Source: Pengzhenrongella sicca
GTDB taxonomy: Bacteria; Actinomycetota; Actinomycetes; Actinomycetales; Cellulomonadaceae
Direction of reading: 5' to 3'
Length of the DNA stretch: 64,000 bases
NCBI RefSeq assembly: GCF_017569225.1
Contig: NZ_CP071868.1
Coordinates: forward strand, 3,410,001 to 3,474,000
The position numbers and the translations under genes are program-made. The notes under the pieces were generated by a model. That model was not told the origin of the DNA. It did not search any database and was given only the letters and a program-made list of their open reading frames with translations. Every line of letters begins with the position of its first letter. Position 1 is the stretch's first letter. Of the stretch, positions 26,748 to 34,947 are shown one piece after another.

Positions 26748-27672
26748 AGTGCTCGCGCAGGTGCAGCACGTCGCCCGCGAGCACCACGTGCTCGGTCCCG
26801 GCGTCGTCGCGGACGGCGAGCGCGCCGTCGCGGGTGAGCCCGGTGGCGCGGCCGACCAGCTCCTGCCCGCCGGGCAGCGCGACGTGCACGCGCCGGCCGA
26901 GGGTGGCGCACACGGACTCGACCTCGTCCGCGAGACCCGACGCGAGCGCGTCGGACCCCGCCGCGTGCCACCGCCCCTGCAGCTCGGCGAGCGCGGTCAC
27001 CAGCGCGACCAGCAGCACCTCACGGTCCAGGTCGCGGGCCCCCGCCCCGGCGAGGGAGATCGCGCTCGGCACGGGCAGCTCGGCCGCCGTCTGGGAGACG
27101 TTCACGCCGATGCCCAGGACCGCCACGGGCCCGGCCGGGGTGTGCACGAGCTCGCACAGGATGCCGCCGACCTTGCGCCGACTCCCCCAGCCCGCCAGGT
27201 CCGTCCCGTCGGGCGCGGGCACGAGCACGTCGTTCGGCCACTTCAGGGTCGCCTGCACGCCCGTCGTCGCGCGCAGCGCGTGCACCGCCCCGAGGCCCGT
27301 GAGCAGCGGGAGCCAGCCGAGCGCGTCGGGCGGCATGCTCACCCGGACGGAGATCGAGAGCGTGAGCGCGGCGCCGGCGGGGGTCACCCAGGCGTGCCCG
27401 GCGCGCCCGCGGCCATCCTCCTGGTGGTCCGCGACGAGCAGGCCGACGCCCGGCCACGCCGCCGGGTCGGCGGCGAACGCGCGCGCGAGCTCGGCGTTCG
27501 TCGAGCCGATCCGCGGGACGACCTCGACCCGCCCGAGCGGCCCGGCTGGCTCGAGCAACAGCTCGCGCAGCACGGACGCCCGCAACCCGCTCCGAGCCCC
27601 GCTCCCCGGGTCCGCCCGCTCGTCCGCCGCTGCACCCGCTGCCTCGTCCGCCGCCATCGCCCCATCGTCCAT
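26737..27672 (-). CDS. birA: Biotin--[acetyl-CoA carboxylase] ligase
   Basis: BirA attaches biotin to the carboxylase carrier domain through biotinyl-AMP. The 311-residue protein has only the catalytic (about 50-250) and C-terminal domains, without the DNA-binding repressor domain of E. coli BirA (group I type). The biotin loop here reads QEDGRGRAGHAWVTP, close to the GRGRxGRxW motif; the catalytic KWPNDVLV, the KVGGILCEL and GIGVNVSQT segments follow. The ATG at 27672 has GAGGATGGGGGG before it. It lies divergent from accD, so the ligase and its substrate system share a control region. Its 3' end is made of 15-bp repeats that duplicate the stop codon. Confidence 0.92.
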   Translation of the reverse strand: MDDGAMAADEAAGAAADERADPGSGARSGLRASVLRELLLEPAGPLGRVEVVPRIGSTNAELARAFAADPAAWPGVGLLVADHQEDGRGRAGHAWVTPAGAALTLSISVRVSMPPDALGWLPLLTGLGAVHALRATTGVQATLKWPNDVLVPAPDGTDLAGWGSRRKVGGILCELVHTPAGPVAVLGIGVNVSQTAAELPVPSAISLAGAGARDLDREVLLVALVTALAELQGRWHAAGSDALASGLADEVESVCATLGRRVHVALPGGQELVGRATGLTRDGALAVRDDAGTEHVVLAGDVLHLREHSAV

Positions 27673-27750
27673 CCCCCCATCCTCGCGCCCCCACCGCGGT
27701 TCTGCGAAGGACCGGCCTCGGCGGATCCGGGGCGGGGTCGGGGCGGACGC

Positions 27751-27790
27751 GGGGTGGGGTGCGGGGTGGGGTGCGGGGTGGGGTGCGGGG
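27751..27790. repeat. Three perfect 12-bp G-rich repeats between birA and accD
   Basis: The unit GGGGTGGGGTGC occurs three times in a row (27751-27786) and ends with another GGGG. Seven GGGG tracts on one strand could form G-quadruplexes. The array lies in the 149-base divergent birA-accD promoter region, about 20 bases upstream of the likely accD -10. Confidence 0.85.
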
Positions 27791-27809
27791 CGCGGCGGGG
27801 CCTGGCAAC

Positions 27810-27815
27810 TAGGCT
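27810..27815 (+). promoter_or_regulatory. Likely -10 element, leaderless accD
   Basis: TAGGCT ends six bases before the GTG at 27822, with no Shine-Dalgarno between. Confidence 0.55.
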
Positions 27816-27821
27816 CGCCGG

Positions 27822-29420
27822 GTGACTGACGCAACTGACGACCCGGGTACCGGCACGGCCGCCAAGCTCGCCGACCTGCGCGCGCGAGACCGCGCGGTGA
27901 CCGTCGACCCGGAGGAGGGCGCGGCCGCCAAGCAGCATCCGCGCGGCAAGAAGACGGCGCGCGAGCGGATCGCGGTCCTGCTCGACGAGGACTCCTTCGT
28001 CGAGCTCGACGCGTTCGCGCGGCACCGGTCGACCAACTTCGGGCTCGAGAAGAAGCGGATCCCAGGCGACGGCGTCGTCGTCGGGCACGGCACGATCGAC
28101 GGCCGCCAGGTGTGCATCTACTCCCAGGACTTCACCGTCTTCGGCGGCTCGCTCGGCGAGGTGCACGGCCAGAAGATCACGAAGGTCATGGACCTCGCGC
28201 TGCGGACCGGGGTGCCGCTGATCGGGATCGCCGACGGAGGGGGCGCGCGCATCCAGGAGGGCGTCGCGGCCCTGACGCAGTTCGCGGAGATCTTCCGCCG
28301 CAACGTCGCGGCATCGGGCGTCATCCCGCAGATCTCGCTCATCCTCGGCCCGAGCGCGGGCGGCGCGGTGTACTCCCCCGCGCTGACCGACTTCATCGTG
28401 ATGGCCGACGGCACGTCGAACATGTTCATCACCGGCCCGGACGTCATCCGCGCGGTCACGGGCGAGGAGGTCGGCCTCGAGGAGCTCGGGGGGGCGCACA
28501 CGCACAACGAGCGCTCCGGCGTCGCGCACTACCTCGCGGCGGACGAGGACGACGCGCTCGACTACGTGAAGTCCCTGCTGTCCTACCTGCCGTCGAACAA
28601 CCTCACGGACCCGCCCGTGTTCGCGGGCAGCGACGCGCCGCTCGAGGTGACCGACGCCGACCTCGAGCTCGACACGCTCGTGCCGGACTCCGACTCGCAG
28701 CCCTACGACATGCGCACGGCGGTCGAGCACGTCCTCGACGAGAGCGTGTTCCTCGAGGTCCAGCCGCTGTACGCGCGCAACGTGCTGATCGGCTTCGGCC
28801 ACGTCGAGGGCCACCCCGTCGGGATCGTCGCGAACCAGCCGATGCACATGGCCGGGACGCTCGACATCAACGCGGCTGAGAAGGCCGCCCGGTTCGTGCG
28901 CACGTGCGACGCGTTCAACCTGCCCGTGCTGACGTTCGTCGACGTGCCGGGCTTCCTGCCCGGCGCCGAGCAGGAGTGGAATGGGATCATCCGGCGCGGC
29001 GCCAAGCTCATCTACGCCTACGCCGAGGCGACGGTGCCGCTCGTGACCGTGATCACGCGCAAGGCCTACGGCGGCGCGTACATCGTGATGGGGTCCAAGC
29101 AGCTGGGCGCCGACGTGAACCTCGCCTGGCCGACGGCGCAGATCGCGGTCATGGGCGCGGGCGGCGCCGTGAACATCCTGCAGCGCCGCGCGCTCGCCAC
29201 GGTCGCCGCCGCGGGCGGCGACGTCGAGGCCGAGCGCGAGCGGCTGACGAACGCGTACGAGGACGCCATCGTGAACCCCTGGGACGCCGCCGACCGCGGC
29301 TACGTCGACGCCGTCATCGAGCCGTCGACGACGCGCGTGCAGATCGTGCGCGCCCTGCAGGCCCTGCGCACCAAACGGGCAAGCATGCCCGCCAAGAAGC
29401 ACGGGAACATCCCGCTGTGA
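27822..29420 (+). CDS. accD: Acyl-CoA carboxylase beta subunit (carboxyltransferase)
   Basis: This subunit transfers the carboxyl group from biotin to acetyl-, propionyl- or longer acyl-CoA. The 532-residue protein is of the actinobacterial AccD5/PccB type, with two crotonase-fold halves. Key segments are [56 protein letters not shown] (first oxyanion hole) and [23 protein letters not shown] with [27 protein letters not shown] (second). Substrate choice cannot be read. The stop overlaps the next gene as GTGA. With AccE downstream and BccA 7.9 kb away it should form an alpha-beta-epsilon holoenzyme. Confidence 0.95.
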   Translation: MTDATDDPGTGTAAKLADLRARDRAVTVDPEEGAAAKQHPRGKKTARERIAVLLDEDSFVELDAFARHRSTNFGLEKKRIPGDGVVVGHGTIDGRQVCIYSQDFTVFGGSLGEVHGQKITKVMDLALRTGVPLIGIADGGGARIQEGVAALTQFAEIFRRNVAASGVIPQISLILGPSAGGAVYSPALTDFIVMADGTSNMFITGPDVIRAVTGEEVGLEELGGAHTHNERSGVAHYLAADEDDALDYVKSLLSYLPSNNLTDPPVFAGSDAPLEVTDADLELDTLVPDSDSQPYDMRTAVEHVLDESVFLEVQPLYARNVLIGFGHVEGHPVGIVANQPMHMAGTLDINAAEKAARFVRTCDAFNLPVLTFVDVPGFLPGAEQEWNGIIRRGAKLIYAYAEATVPLVTVITRKAYGGAYIVMGSKQLGADVNLAWPTAQIAVMGAGGAVNILQRRALATVAAAGGDVEAERERLTNAYEDAIVNPWDAADRGYVDAVIEPSTTRVQIVRALQALRTKRASMPAKKHGNIPL

Positions 29421-29974
29421 GCGACCACAGCCACGACACCTCGGGCGCGGCCCACGCGGACGAGCCGCTCGGCCCGGTCGACGCGGCGCCGCTGCACGCG
29501 GTGGTCGACGCGCTCGCGGCCGCGCTGCACGAGTACCTCGGCACGGCCGTCGGCGTCCGCGCCGAGTTCGGCTCGCACGAGGCCGACGAGGACCCGCGGG
29601 TGCTCGCGCTCGAGGCGCGGGTCGGCACGCTGAACGCCGAGCTGTACGACCTCGTGCACGAGCGCCTCGGCCTGCATGCCGACCTGACCTCGATGGCGTG
29701 GGACGAGACCGACCACGAGCACGAGGTCGGCCACCTGGACGCGCCGCCGCCGGCCGACACGACCGAGGTGTTCCACCTCGGCTTCGTCGTCGGCCCCCCG
29801 GCTGGCGCGAGCGACGTGACGATGGACTCCGTGCTCGACCTGCTCGACCAGGGCGGCGAGGACCTCGTGGTCCGGCTCGTGGACGCGGGCTTCGACGTCG
29901 TCGAGTGGGCGACCGCGCGCGGCGAGCCGGCCGACTTCGACGGCTTCGGCGACGACGGCGAGGACGAGGCGTGA
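29417..29974 (+). CDS. Unknown acidic protein between accD and accE
   Basis: I do not recognise this gene. It encodes 185 residues, strongly acidic, with a His-containing head ([16 protein letters not shown]) and a very acidic tail ([13 protein letters not shown]). The middle ([27 protein letters not shown] and [13 protein letters not shown]) looks helical; no signal peptide, membrane helix or enzyme motif is seen. GTG 29417 overlaps the accD stop (GTGA) and its own stop overlaps the accE start (GTGA), so it is translated as part of the carboxylase operon. The tight coupling suggests a role with that enzyme, but this is inference. Confidence 0.75.
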   Translation: MSDHSHDTSGAAHADEPLGPVDAAPLHAVVDALAAALHEYLGTAVGVRAEFGSHEADEDPRVLALEARVGTLNAELYDLVHERLGLHADLTSMAWDETDHEHEVGHLDAPPPADTTEVFHLGFVVGPPAGASDVTMDSVLDLLDQGGEDLVVRLVDAGFDVVEWATARGEPADFDGFGDDGEDEA

Positions 29975-30243
29975 CCGACCGGGCGGGCGACCCGGGCGAC
30001 GGCAGCGGCACCGGCACCGAGCCGGACCGCGTCGAGCCGGCCCGCGTGCAGGTGGTCCGCGGCGAGCCGGACGACCTCGAGCTCGCGGCCCTGGTCGCCG
30101 GGCTGGTCGCGGTCTCCGGCGAGCAGCACGACGACGGCCCGGCGCCCGGCGTCGGCGCCTGGTCCGACCGCACCCGCACGATGCGCCCGGGCGCCGGCGC
30201 CGCGCCCGGCCCCGACACGTGGCGCTGGAGCCTGCACCCCTGA
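29971..30243 (+). CDS. accE: Acyl-CoA carboxylase epsilon subunit
   Basis: Epsilon subunits are small actinobacterial proteins that help the alpha and beta carboxylase subunits assemble. The 90-residue product has a low-complexity head ([17 protein letters not shown]) and then the family pattern VQVVRGEPDDLELAALVAGLVAV followed by GAWSDRTRTMRP and a C-terminal TWRWSLHP. The start is GTG at 29971 overlapping the upstream stop as GTGA. Its place after accD is conserved, though normally maf follows directly; here unrelated genes intervene. Confidence 0.85.
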   Translation: MTDRAGDPGDGSGTGTEPDRVEPARVQVVRGEPDDLELAALVAGLVAVSGEQHDDGPAPGVGAWSDRTRTMRPGAGAAPGPDTWRWSLHP

Positions 30244-30302
30244 CGGCACGAACCGCCGCGGCGCCCGCTGTGCAGCTCCCACCAGCGGCGACCTCGCGCG
30301 GG

Positions 30303-30308
30303 TAACGT
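30303..30308 (+). promoter_or_regulatory. Likely -10 element, leaderless DUF885 gene
   Basis: TAACGT ends seven bases before the ATG at 30316. Confidence 0.5.
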
Positions 30309-30315
30309 CCGGGGG

Positions 30316-32070
30316 ATGACAGATCTGAGCGCTTCCGTCGTCCGCGCCGCGAGCCCGATCGACGAGATCGCCGACCGGTATGTCGACACGATTGCGCGCC
30401 TCGACCCGCTCGCCGCAACCGCCATGGGCATCGCCGGCTTCGACGGCGCGATGACCGTCTTCTCCCCCGCGGGCCTGGCGGCCCGGGCCGATGCCGCGCG
30501 CGCCGTCCTCGTCGAGCTCGCCGCCCAGGCGCCGACCGACGCCGTCGACGCGGTGACGGCCGCCGCGATGCGCGAGCGCATCGGGCTCGACCTGGAGCTC
30601 GACGACGCCGGCGAGTGGCTCGCGAGCCTGAACAACATCGCCTCGCCGGTGCAGGTGCTCCGCGACACGTTCGATCTCATGCCCACGGACACGGTCGCGG
30701 CGTGGGAGAACATCGCCGCGCGCATGAACGCGCTGCCGAGCGCCGTCGAGGGCTACACGCAGTCGCTCGCCGCCGGCGCGGCGCGCGGCCTCGTCGCCGC
30801 GGCCCGGCAGGTCGACGAGGCGGCGGCCCAGGCGCAGGAGCAGGCGGACGCCGAGACGTCGTTCTTCACCGCGTTCAGCTCCGGTGCGGACGTCGAGGAG
30901 GCGCTCGCCAACTCGCCGGTGGCCGAGCGCGTGCGCGCCGACCTTGCGCGGGGCGCCGAGGCGGCGCGGTCGGCGTACCGCGAGCTCGCGCGCTTCCTGC
31001 GCGAGGAGCTCGCGCCGCAGGCCCCGGCGGCCGACGCCGCCGGCCGCGAGCGGTACGCGCTGTGGTCGCGCTACTTCCTGGGCGCCGCCGTCGACCTCGA
31101 CGAGACGTACGCCTGGGGGCTCGAGGAGCTCGCGCGGGTGGTCGCCGAGCAGGAGGCCGTCGCCGAACAGATCCTGGGCCTCGCCGCCGACGGCGATGTC
31201 GGCGACGGCGCCACCGGCGACGGCGATGTCGTCCGGCTGGCCATCGCGGTGCTCGACGCCGACCCCGGCCGCACGCTGCACGGCACCGATGCGCTGCGCG
31301 CATGGATGCAGGCGACGTCCGACGCCGCGATCGCGGCCCTCGACGGCACGCAGTTCGACATCCCGGCCCCGGTGCGCGCGCTCGAGTGCCTGATCGCGCC
31401 GACCCAGCAGGGCGGCATCTACTACACGGCGCCGAGCGACGACTTCTCGCGCCCCGGCCGCATGTGGTGGTCCGTCCCGCCCGAGGTCACCGAGTTCAGC
31501 ACCTGGCGCGAGAAGACCACCGTGTTCCACGAGGGCGTCCCCGGACACCACCTGCAGTGCGGGCAAGCGGTATTCGACCGCGCGACGCTGAACCGCTGGC
31601 GCCGGCTCGCGTGCTGGGTCTCGGGCCACGGCGAGGGCTGGGCGCTCTACGCCGAGCGGCTGATGGGCGACCTCGGCTTCCTGGATGACCTGGGCGACCG
31701 GCTCGGCATGCTCGACGGGCAGCGGATGCGCGCCGCCCGCGTGGTGTTCGACCTCGGCGTCCACCTCGGGCTGCCGGCCCCCGAGCGCTGGGGCGGCGGG
31801 ACGTGGGACGCCGACAAGGGCTGGGAGTTCCTGCGCGCGAACATGAACATGCCCGAGCCGTTCGTCCGGTTCGAGTTCAACCGCTACCTCGGCTGGCCGG
31901 GCCAGGCCCCGTCCTACAAGATCGGCCAGCGGCTGTGGGAGCGGGCCCGCGACGACGCGGCGGCCGCGGCCGCCGCGCGTGGCGAGGACTTCGACCTGCG
32001 CGCGTTCCACGCCCGCGCGCTGGGCCTCGGCTCGGTCGGCCTCGACGTGCTGCGGGCCGCGCTCGCCTGA
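30316..32070 (+). CDS. DUF885 family protein, putative metallopeptidase
   Basis: The 584-residue protein matches the DUF885 family, whose members are thought to be zinc carboxypeptidases. The putative zinc motif HEGVPGHH (an HExxxH-like variant) lies at about residue 411 within KTTVFHEGVPGHHLQCGQAVF, followed by GHGEGWALYAERLMGDLG, which supplies the downstream Glu. IDEIADRYVDTIARLDPLAATAMG is the typical N-terminal segment. There is no signal peptide, so it should be cytoplasmic. It starts a block of genes unrelated to the carboxylase system that separates accE from maf. The substrate is unknown. Confidence 0.85.
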   Translation: MTDLSASVVRAASPIDEIADRYVDTIARLDPLAATAMGIAGFDGAMTVFSPAGLAARADAARAVLVELAAQAPTDAVDAVTAAAMRERIGLDLELDDAGEWLASLNNIASPVQVLRDTFDLMPTDTVAAWENIAARMNALPSAVEGYTQSLAAGAARGLVAAARQVDEAAAQAQEQADAETSFFTAFSSGADVEEALANSPVAERVRADLARGAEAARSAYRELARFLREELAPQAPAADAAGRERYALWSRYFLGAAVDLDETYAWGLEELARVVAEQEAVAEQILGLAADGDVGDGATGDGDVVRLAIAVLDADPGRTLHGTDALRAWMQATSDAAIAALDGTQFDIPAPVRALECLIAPTQQGGIYYTAPSDDFSRPGRMWWSVPPEVTEFSTWREKTTVFHEGVPGHHLQCGQAVFDRATLNRWRRLACWVSGHGEGWALYAERLMGDLGFLDDLGDRLGMLDGQRMRAARVVFDLGVHLGLPAPERWGGGTWDADKGWEFLRANMNMPEPFVRFEFNRYLGWPGQAPSYKIGQRLWERARDDAAAAAAARGEDFDLRAFHARALGLGSVGLDVLRAALA

Positions 32071-32073
32071 GCG

Positions 32074-32706
32074 TCAGCCGAAGATCGCGGCGCCGTACTT
32101 CGCGAGGATCAGGGCCACGAGCAGCACGAGCCAGGTGGCGACGACGAACAGGTCGCTGTCGCTGCGGACGAACTCCGCGGCGCGGCGCTGGAGCCCGCGC
32201 GGCAGGTACAGGTTGTCCTCGCGCACGTTGAAGTGCGTCAAGGTCGAGAACACGAGCGTGGTCGAGAGCGTGATGAGCAGGCACCACGGGCACAGCGCGT
32301 TGATCACGAGCATCGACTGGGCGAACAGCCAGTAGGCGAAGAGCAGGCCGATCGTGTAGACGACCTGCGCGGAGAACATGAACCAGCGCGGGAAGCGCAC
32401 CCCGCCGAGGCTCGCCACCGCGACGGTGATGACGACCGACTCCGCGATCAGCCCGAGGAACGCGTTCGGGAAGCCGAGCAGGCTCGCCTGCCAGGACAGT
32501 CCGACCGCACCGCAGCTGATGACCGAGTTGATGTCGCACGACAGGCTCGCGGACGGGTCGCGGGCGAGCTCGATCGCGTCGACCGAGAGGACGAACGACG
32601 CGAGCAGGCTCAGGCAGGCCGAGAACAGCATCGTGCCGAAGATCCAGCCATCGGACTGCCGCAGCCGGTGCAGCCTGCCGCCACGCTCATCGATCACCTG
32701 CGTCAC
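32074..32706 (-). CDS. Vitamin K epoxide reductase (VKOR) family protein
   Basis: Bacterial VKOR reoxidises DsbA-like proteins during disulfide formation, passing electrons to a quinone. The 210-residue protein has about five membrane helices. The loop cysteines are in SLSCDINSVISCGAVG and the quinone-side redox pair is in NALCPWCLLITLS (CxxC), the four functional cysteines of the family. No fused thioredoxin domain is present, so a separate DsbA-like partner is needed and is not in this window. The GTG at 32706 is chosen because GGAGATGAGG precedes it. A minus-strand TAGCAT at 32762-32767 could be its -10. Confidence 0.88.
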   Translation of the reverse strand: MTQVIDERGGRLHRLRQSDGWIFGTMLFSACLSLLASFVLSVDAIELARDPSASLSCDINSVISCGAVGLSWQASLLGFPNAFLGLIAESVVITVAVASLGGVRFPRWFMFSAQVVYTIGLLFAYWLFAQSMLVINALCPWCLLITLSTTLVFSTLTHFNVREDNLYLPRGLQRRAAEFVRSDSDLFVVATWLVLLVALILAKYGAAIFG

Positions 32707-32897
32707 CCGCGCCTCATCTCCACCGAGTCCAGCTGTGCCGACACCCCACGGCGTCGTGACAATGCTATGCGGGCGGGCCACGTGCGGCGGCCCACCCGCC
32801 GCCGCGACGCCGTGGCCGGGGCCGTGGCCGTGGGCCGCAACTTTGGTCGTAGAGCGATGGCGACCTGCGGCCGATCCCCGCCGGGTTCGGCCGAACC

Positions 32898-32903
32898 TAG
32901 GCT
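32898..32903 (+). promoter_or_regulatory. Likely -10 element, leaderless sensor kinase gene
   Basis: TAGGCT ends six bases before the ATG at 32910. Confidence 0.5.
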
Positions 32904-32909
32904 GCGGGA

Positions 32910-34124
32910 ATGACGACAGCAGCGATCGCTCCCCCACTCATGACGGCGCCGACGACGCGCCGGGGCCGCGTTGTGTGGGGCACGACCTGGCGCGTGGCGG
33001 TGGCGGCACTGGTCGGCCTCCTCGCGTTCGGCGCGATCCTGCCGGAGGATCCCGAACTCGCGGGGGGCCTGGTCGCCCTCGACTTCGTGCTGGGGATCGT
33101 CGCGATCTGCCTCCTGCCGCTGCGGCGGTCCGCCCCGGTTCCGATGGCCGTGGCGATCGGAGCGCTCAGCGGCTTCTCGGTGCTCGCCGTCGGGGCGGCG
33201 GTCATCGCGATCATCTCGGTCGCGACGCGGCGCCGCTGGCCGGAGATCGCCGTCGTCGCCGGTGCGAGCGCCGCGTCGGCCGCGCTGTACGAGCTGGTCA
33301 ATCCGGCCGCTGTGGAGTACCCCTGGTGGGCGCTCGCGCTCACCGGACTCGGCCTCTACGGCGCACTCGTCCTCATCGGGCTGTACCTCGGAGGTCGGCG
33401 CGAGCTCCTCACCACGCTGCGGGACCGGGCGGAGACCGCCGAGCGCGAGCAGGTCACCCGGATCGAGCAGGCTCGCGCGACCGAGCGCACGCGCATCGCG
33501 CGCGAGATGCATGACGTCCTCGCGCACCGCATCTCCCTGGTCGCGCTGCACGCCGGGGGCCTCGCCTTCCGCGACGACCTGACCCGCGCCGAGACGGCGG
33601 GAGCGGCCGAGATCATCCGGGACAACGCCCATCTCGCACTGACGGAGCTTCGAGATGTGCTCGGCGTCCTTCGCGAGGACGACGCCGAGAGCGGGCCGCC
33701 GCGCCCCCAGCCGACGCTCGCCGACCTGCCGGCCCTCGTCGCCGAGAGCGTCGCGGCGGGCACGAGCGTCCGGTACGACGTCGACCCGCAGGTCTCGGCC
33801 GAGATCGCTGGTCTGGGGGTACGGACCAGCCGGAACGCCTACCGGGTGGTCCAAGAGGCGCTGACCAACGCACGCAAGCACGCACCGGGGCAGGAAGTCC
33901 TGATCGACGTCGCGGGCCACCCGGGCGCCGAGCTCACGCTCGTCATCACCAACCCGCTCCCGCCGACGGAGCCGCGAACGGGTGGGACGGCGCGACCGCC
34001 GGGTGCCGGGCTCGGCCTCATCGGCCTCTCGGAACGGGTTCGCCTCGCGGGCGGCACCCTCGCCCACGGCGTCGGCGCGGACAGCCGCTTCGTCGTCCGG
34101 GCGTCGCTCCCGTGGCCGACGTGA
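32910..34124 (+). CDS. Sensor histidine kinase, NarL-partner (HisKA_3) type
   Basis: The 404-residue protein has an N-terminal membrane part of about five hydrophobic helices (residues 28-165) with almost no extracellular domain, a short coiled coil, and then the HisKA_3 dimerisation domain with the phosphorylated histidine in REMHDVLAHRISLVALHAG. The ATP-binding domain follows, with N-box NAYRVVQEALTNARKHAPG and GAGLGLIGLSERVRLAGG. This is the desK/nreB-like layout in which the membrane helices themselves sense the signal. The stop overlaps the response regulator start, so the two are made together. The signal is unknown. Confidence 0.92.
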   Translation: MTTAAIAPPLMTAPTTRRGRVVWGTTWRVAVAALVGLLAFGAILPEDPELAGGLVALDFVLGIVAICLLPLRRSAPVPMAVAIGALSGFSVLAVGAAVIAIISVATRRRWPEIAVVAGASAASAALYELVNPAAVEYPWWALALTGLGLYGALVLIGLYLGGRRELLTTLRDRAETAEREQVTRIEQARATERTRIAREMHDVLAHRISLVALHAGGLAFRDDLTRAETAGAAEIIRDNAHLALTELRDVLGVLREDDAESGPPRPQPTLADLPALVAESVAAGTSVRYDVDPQVSAEIAGLGVRTSRNAYRVVQEALTNARKHAPGQEVLIDVAGHPGAELTLVITNPLPPTEPRTGGTARPPGAGLGLIGLSERVRLAGGTLAHGVGADSRFVVRASLPWPT

Positions 34125-34837
34125 CGTCGCCGTCGACCCCTCCGCGGGCCGCGCGTGACGAGCCCGATCCGCGGGTCGCGCCCGATCCGCTTCGGGTGGT
34201 CCTCGTGGACGACGAGGCGCTCGTGCGCGCAGGACTGCGGCTGATTCTCGGTGGCGACCGCTCGATCGAGATCGTCGGCGAGGCGGGGGACGGGATCGAG
34301 GCCGTCGCGGTCCTCTCCCGTACCCGACCCGACGTCGTCCTCATGGACATCCGCATGCCCCGTCAGGACGGGCTCGCGGCCACCGAAGCCGCTAGGGCCG
34401 CCAACCCTGAGCTCAAGGTCGTCGTCCTGACGACGTTCGACACCGACGACCTCGTTCTGAGTGCACTCCGGCTCGGCGCGAGCGGATTTCTCCTCAAGGA
34501 CACCCCGCCCGACGAGCTCATCGCCGCGGTTCACCTCGTCGCCTCGGGCCGGTCGATGCTCTCGCCGTCGGTCACCGACCAGCTCATCGCAGCCGTCGCC
34601 CGGCGCCCGGCCGTGGCGCCGAGCACTCGCGCGCTCGCCCGCCTGGCGACCTTGACCGAGCGCGAGCGCGAGGTCGCGGAGGCCATCGGTCGGGGCTTGT
34701 CGAACGCGGAGATCGCCACCACGCTCTTCATCAGCGTCCCGACGGTCAAGACCCACGTCGGGCGGCTGTTCGACAAGCTCGACGCACGCAACCGGGTGCA
34801 GGTCGCGCTCTGCCTTCACGACGCCGAGCGCCGCTAG
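34121..34837 (+). CDS. Response regulator, NarL/LuxR type
   Basis: The 238-residue protein has a receiver domain (about 25-145) with the acidic pocket VVLVDDE, the phosphoacceptor Asp in VVLMDIRMPRQDG, the switch Thr in VVVLTTFD and Lys in FLLKDTPPDEL. The C-terminal LuxR helix-turn-helix reads LTEREREVAEAIGRGLSNAEIATTLFISVPTVKTHVGRLFDKL. GTG 34121 gives the usual GTGA overlap with the kinase stop; a GTG at 34112 (MADVTSPS) is a possible alternative. It should control a membrane-stress or antibiotic-type regulon, as such pairs often do, but no target is visible nearby. Confidence 0.93.
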   Translation: MTSPSTPPRAARDEPDPRVAPDPLRVVLVDDEALVRAGLRLILGGDRSIEIVGEAGDGIEAVAVLSRTRPDVVLMDIRMPRQDGLAATEAARAANPELKVVVLTTFDTDDLVLSALRLGASGFLLKDTPPDELIAAVHLVASGRSMLSPSVTDQLIAAVARRPAVAPSTRALARLATLTEREREVAEAIGRGLSNAEIATTLFISVPTVKTHVGRLFDKLDARNRVQVALCLHDAERR

Positions 34838-34927
34838 ATGACTGATTCCACGGGGCGCCGCGGCCGGGCCTGCGTGTGTGCGTGCACAGGTCAGTTGCGG
34901 GGTGGGCTGCGTGTGGGTGGTCCGTCC

Positions 34928-34947
34928 TAGTCTGTACACATGTTCGA
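34928..34947 (+). promoter_or_regulatory. Likely -10 and possible degenerate SOS box at the HNH gene
   Basis: TAGTCT (34928-34933) ends six bases before the ATG at 34940, the leaderless pattern. Overlapping the start is CTGTAC-ACAT-GTTCGA (34932-34947): the right half matches the actinobacterial LexA half-site GTTCGA exactly, the left half CTGTAC matches TCGAAC at three of six positions. Confidence 0.4.

Noticed and set aside
27384-30725. 1113-codon minus-strand open frame across accD and accE
   Set aside because: It is antisense to well-supported carboxylase genes and has shadow-type composition.
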